The notes below the pieces were generated by a model. It had not been told where the DNA came from and did not search any database. It saw only the letters and a list, made by a program, of their open reading frames with translations. Made by a program: the position numbers and the translations under genes. Source: an uncultured Clostridia bacterium (GTDB taxonomy: Bacteria > Bacillota > Clostridia > Christensenellales > UBA1242). From it: DNA of 5,668 nucleotides. The stretch spans positions 1-5,668 of the forward strand of contig CANQHS010000052.1 of assembly GCA_947623795.1 (NCBI GenBank), written 5' to 3'. This document shows positions 4,864-5,668 of the stretch, piece by piece; position 1 is the stretch's first letter; each line of letters opens with the position of its first letter.

Positions 4864-5668
4864 ATGATTGATATCAATTTAGTTAGAACAAACCCTGAAA
4901 AAGTTAAAGAGAATATAAGGAAAAAGTTTCAAGACCATAAGTTACCACTTGTAGATGAAGTGCTTGAATTAGACAAAAAAGTAAGAGCATTAAAGCAAGA
5001 AGGGGATGACTTGCGCGCAAAACGCAATAGTTTATCTAGTGAAATTGGCGGTTTGATGAAGTCGGGCAAAAAGGCTGAAGCAGATGCTATTAAAGCACAA
5101 GTTGTCAAAAATAACGAGCGAATTGCAGCCATTGAAAAGGAAACTGCCGAGATTGATGCTAAAATTAAACAAGACATGATGAGCATTCCAAACATTATTG
5201 CGGATGATGTCCCAATTGGCGAGGACGACAGCAAAAATGTTCAGGCACAAACTTTTTTGGAAGCAAAAGTTCCAGATTTCGAGATTCCTTACCATACTGA
5301 AATATTAGAAAAATTAAATGGTATAGACATTGATAGCGCCAGACGGACTTCCGGCCAAGGTTTTTATTATCTAACTGGAGATGTGGCAAGATTGCACAGC
5401 GCCATTTTGTCTTATGCTCGCGATTTTATGATAAACAAAGGCTTTACCTATGTAATTCCGCCATTTATGATTCATGGCTCGGTTGTGCAAGGAGTTATGA
5501 GTTTTGAAGAGATGGGCAACATGATGTATAAAATTGAGGGCGAGGACTTATATTTGATTGGCACAAGCGAACATTCCATGATTGGAAGATTTATGGATAC
5601 CATTATTCCAGAAGAAAAGTTGCCAATAACTCTTACCTCATACAGCCCATGTTTCAGAAAAGAAAAGG
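4864..5668 (+). CDS. serS: Seryl-tRNA synthetase (3' end outside the window)
   Basis: First 268 residues of SerRS (full length is usually about 420-430), continuing off the right edge. The enzyme joins serine to tRNA-Ser in the cytoplasm, and also charges tRNA-Sec where present. The N-terminus MIDINLVRTNPEKVKENI is typical, followed by the antiparallel helical arm (about 31-105) that grips the tRNA long variable arm. The class II core begins near 145: the motif 1 region is FYYLTGDVARLHSAILSYAR (167-186) and motif 2 starts at SPCFRKE (261-267). The serine-recognition motif reads TSE (234-236, LIGTSEHSMIG) where many bacterial enzymes have TAE; the adjacent His and the FRKEK motif suggest a less common SerRS branch. 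The start follows GGAG seven bases upstream. It has its own promoter. The assignment is secure. Confidence 0.97.
   Translation, partial: MIDINLVRTNPEKVKENIRKKFQDHKLPLVDEVLELDKKVRALKQEGDDLRAKRNSLSSEIGGLMKSGKKAEADAIKAQVVKNNERIAAIEKETAEIDAKIKQDMMSIPNIIADDVPIGEDDSKNVQAQTFLEAKVPDFEIPYHTEILEKLNGIDIDSARRTSGQGFYYLTGDVARLHSAILSYARDFMINKGFTYVIPPFMIHGSVVQGVMSFEEMGNMMYKIEGEDLYLIGTSEHSMIGRFMDTIIPEEKLPITLTSYSPCFRKEK

Noticed and set aside
4929..5389. Three overlapping minus-strand open frames opposite serS
   Set aside because: They lie within the conserved serS frame; the products are low-complexity shadows.

Overview
The window comes from an AT-rich genome, roughly one-third G+C by eye. Strong AGGAG/GGAG ribosome-binding sites, sigma-A-type promoters, a Gram-positive LexA box and a XerS-like recombinase point to a low-GC Bacillota (Clostridia or a relative). 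No plasmid, phage-structural, CRISPR or RNA-gene signal is visible. All six protein-coding genes read with the standard code, and they fill most of the window; no gap exceeds 300 bases.

Left half (minus strand, reading right to left): a XerS-like tyrosine recombinase (2723-3763), lexA (1864-2448), a PadR-type regulator joined by a long polar linker to four predicted membrane helices (425-1750), and the start of a BcrA-type ABC-transporter ATPase (1-417, cut by the window edge). The recombinase, lexA and the regulator each have a recognisable promoter. The regulator and the ABC ATPase form a tight operon, with the regulator's stop codon overlapping the ATPase ribosome-binding site. lexA shows textbook autoregulation: a near-perfect LexA box overlaps the -35 of its own promoter.

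Right half (plus strand): after a divergent intergenic region comes an unrecognised 285-residue soluble protein (3920-4777), then the first 268 codons of seryl-tRNA synthetase (4864-5668, cut by the edge). A terminator-like hairpin after the unknown gene is superimposed on the serS promoter.

Most unusual features: (1) a run of ten G between the -35 (TTGACA) and -10 (TAAAAT) of the promoter of the unknown gene, giving a 19-bp spacer, which looks like a phase-variable promoter; (2) the membrane-anchored PadR regulator coupled to an ABC transporter, a candidate one-component membrane sensor controlling its own export system; (3) closely similar 9-4-9 AT inverted repeats over the -10 regions of the padR and recombinase promoters; (4) a dif-like inverted repeat between the recombinase gene and lexA. 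Several promoters place the -10 only 16-23 bases before the start codon, implying very short mRNA leaders.
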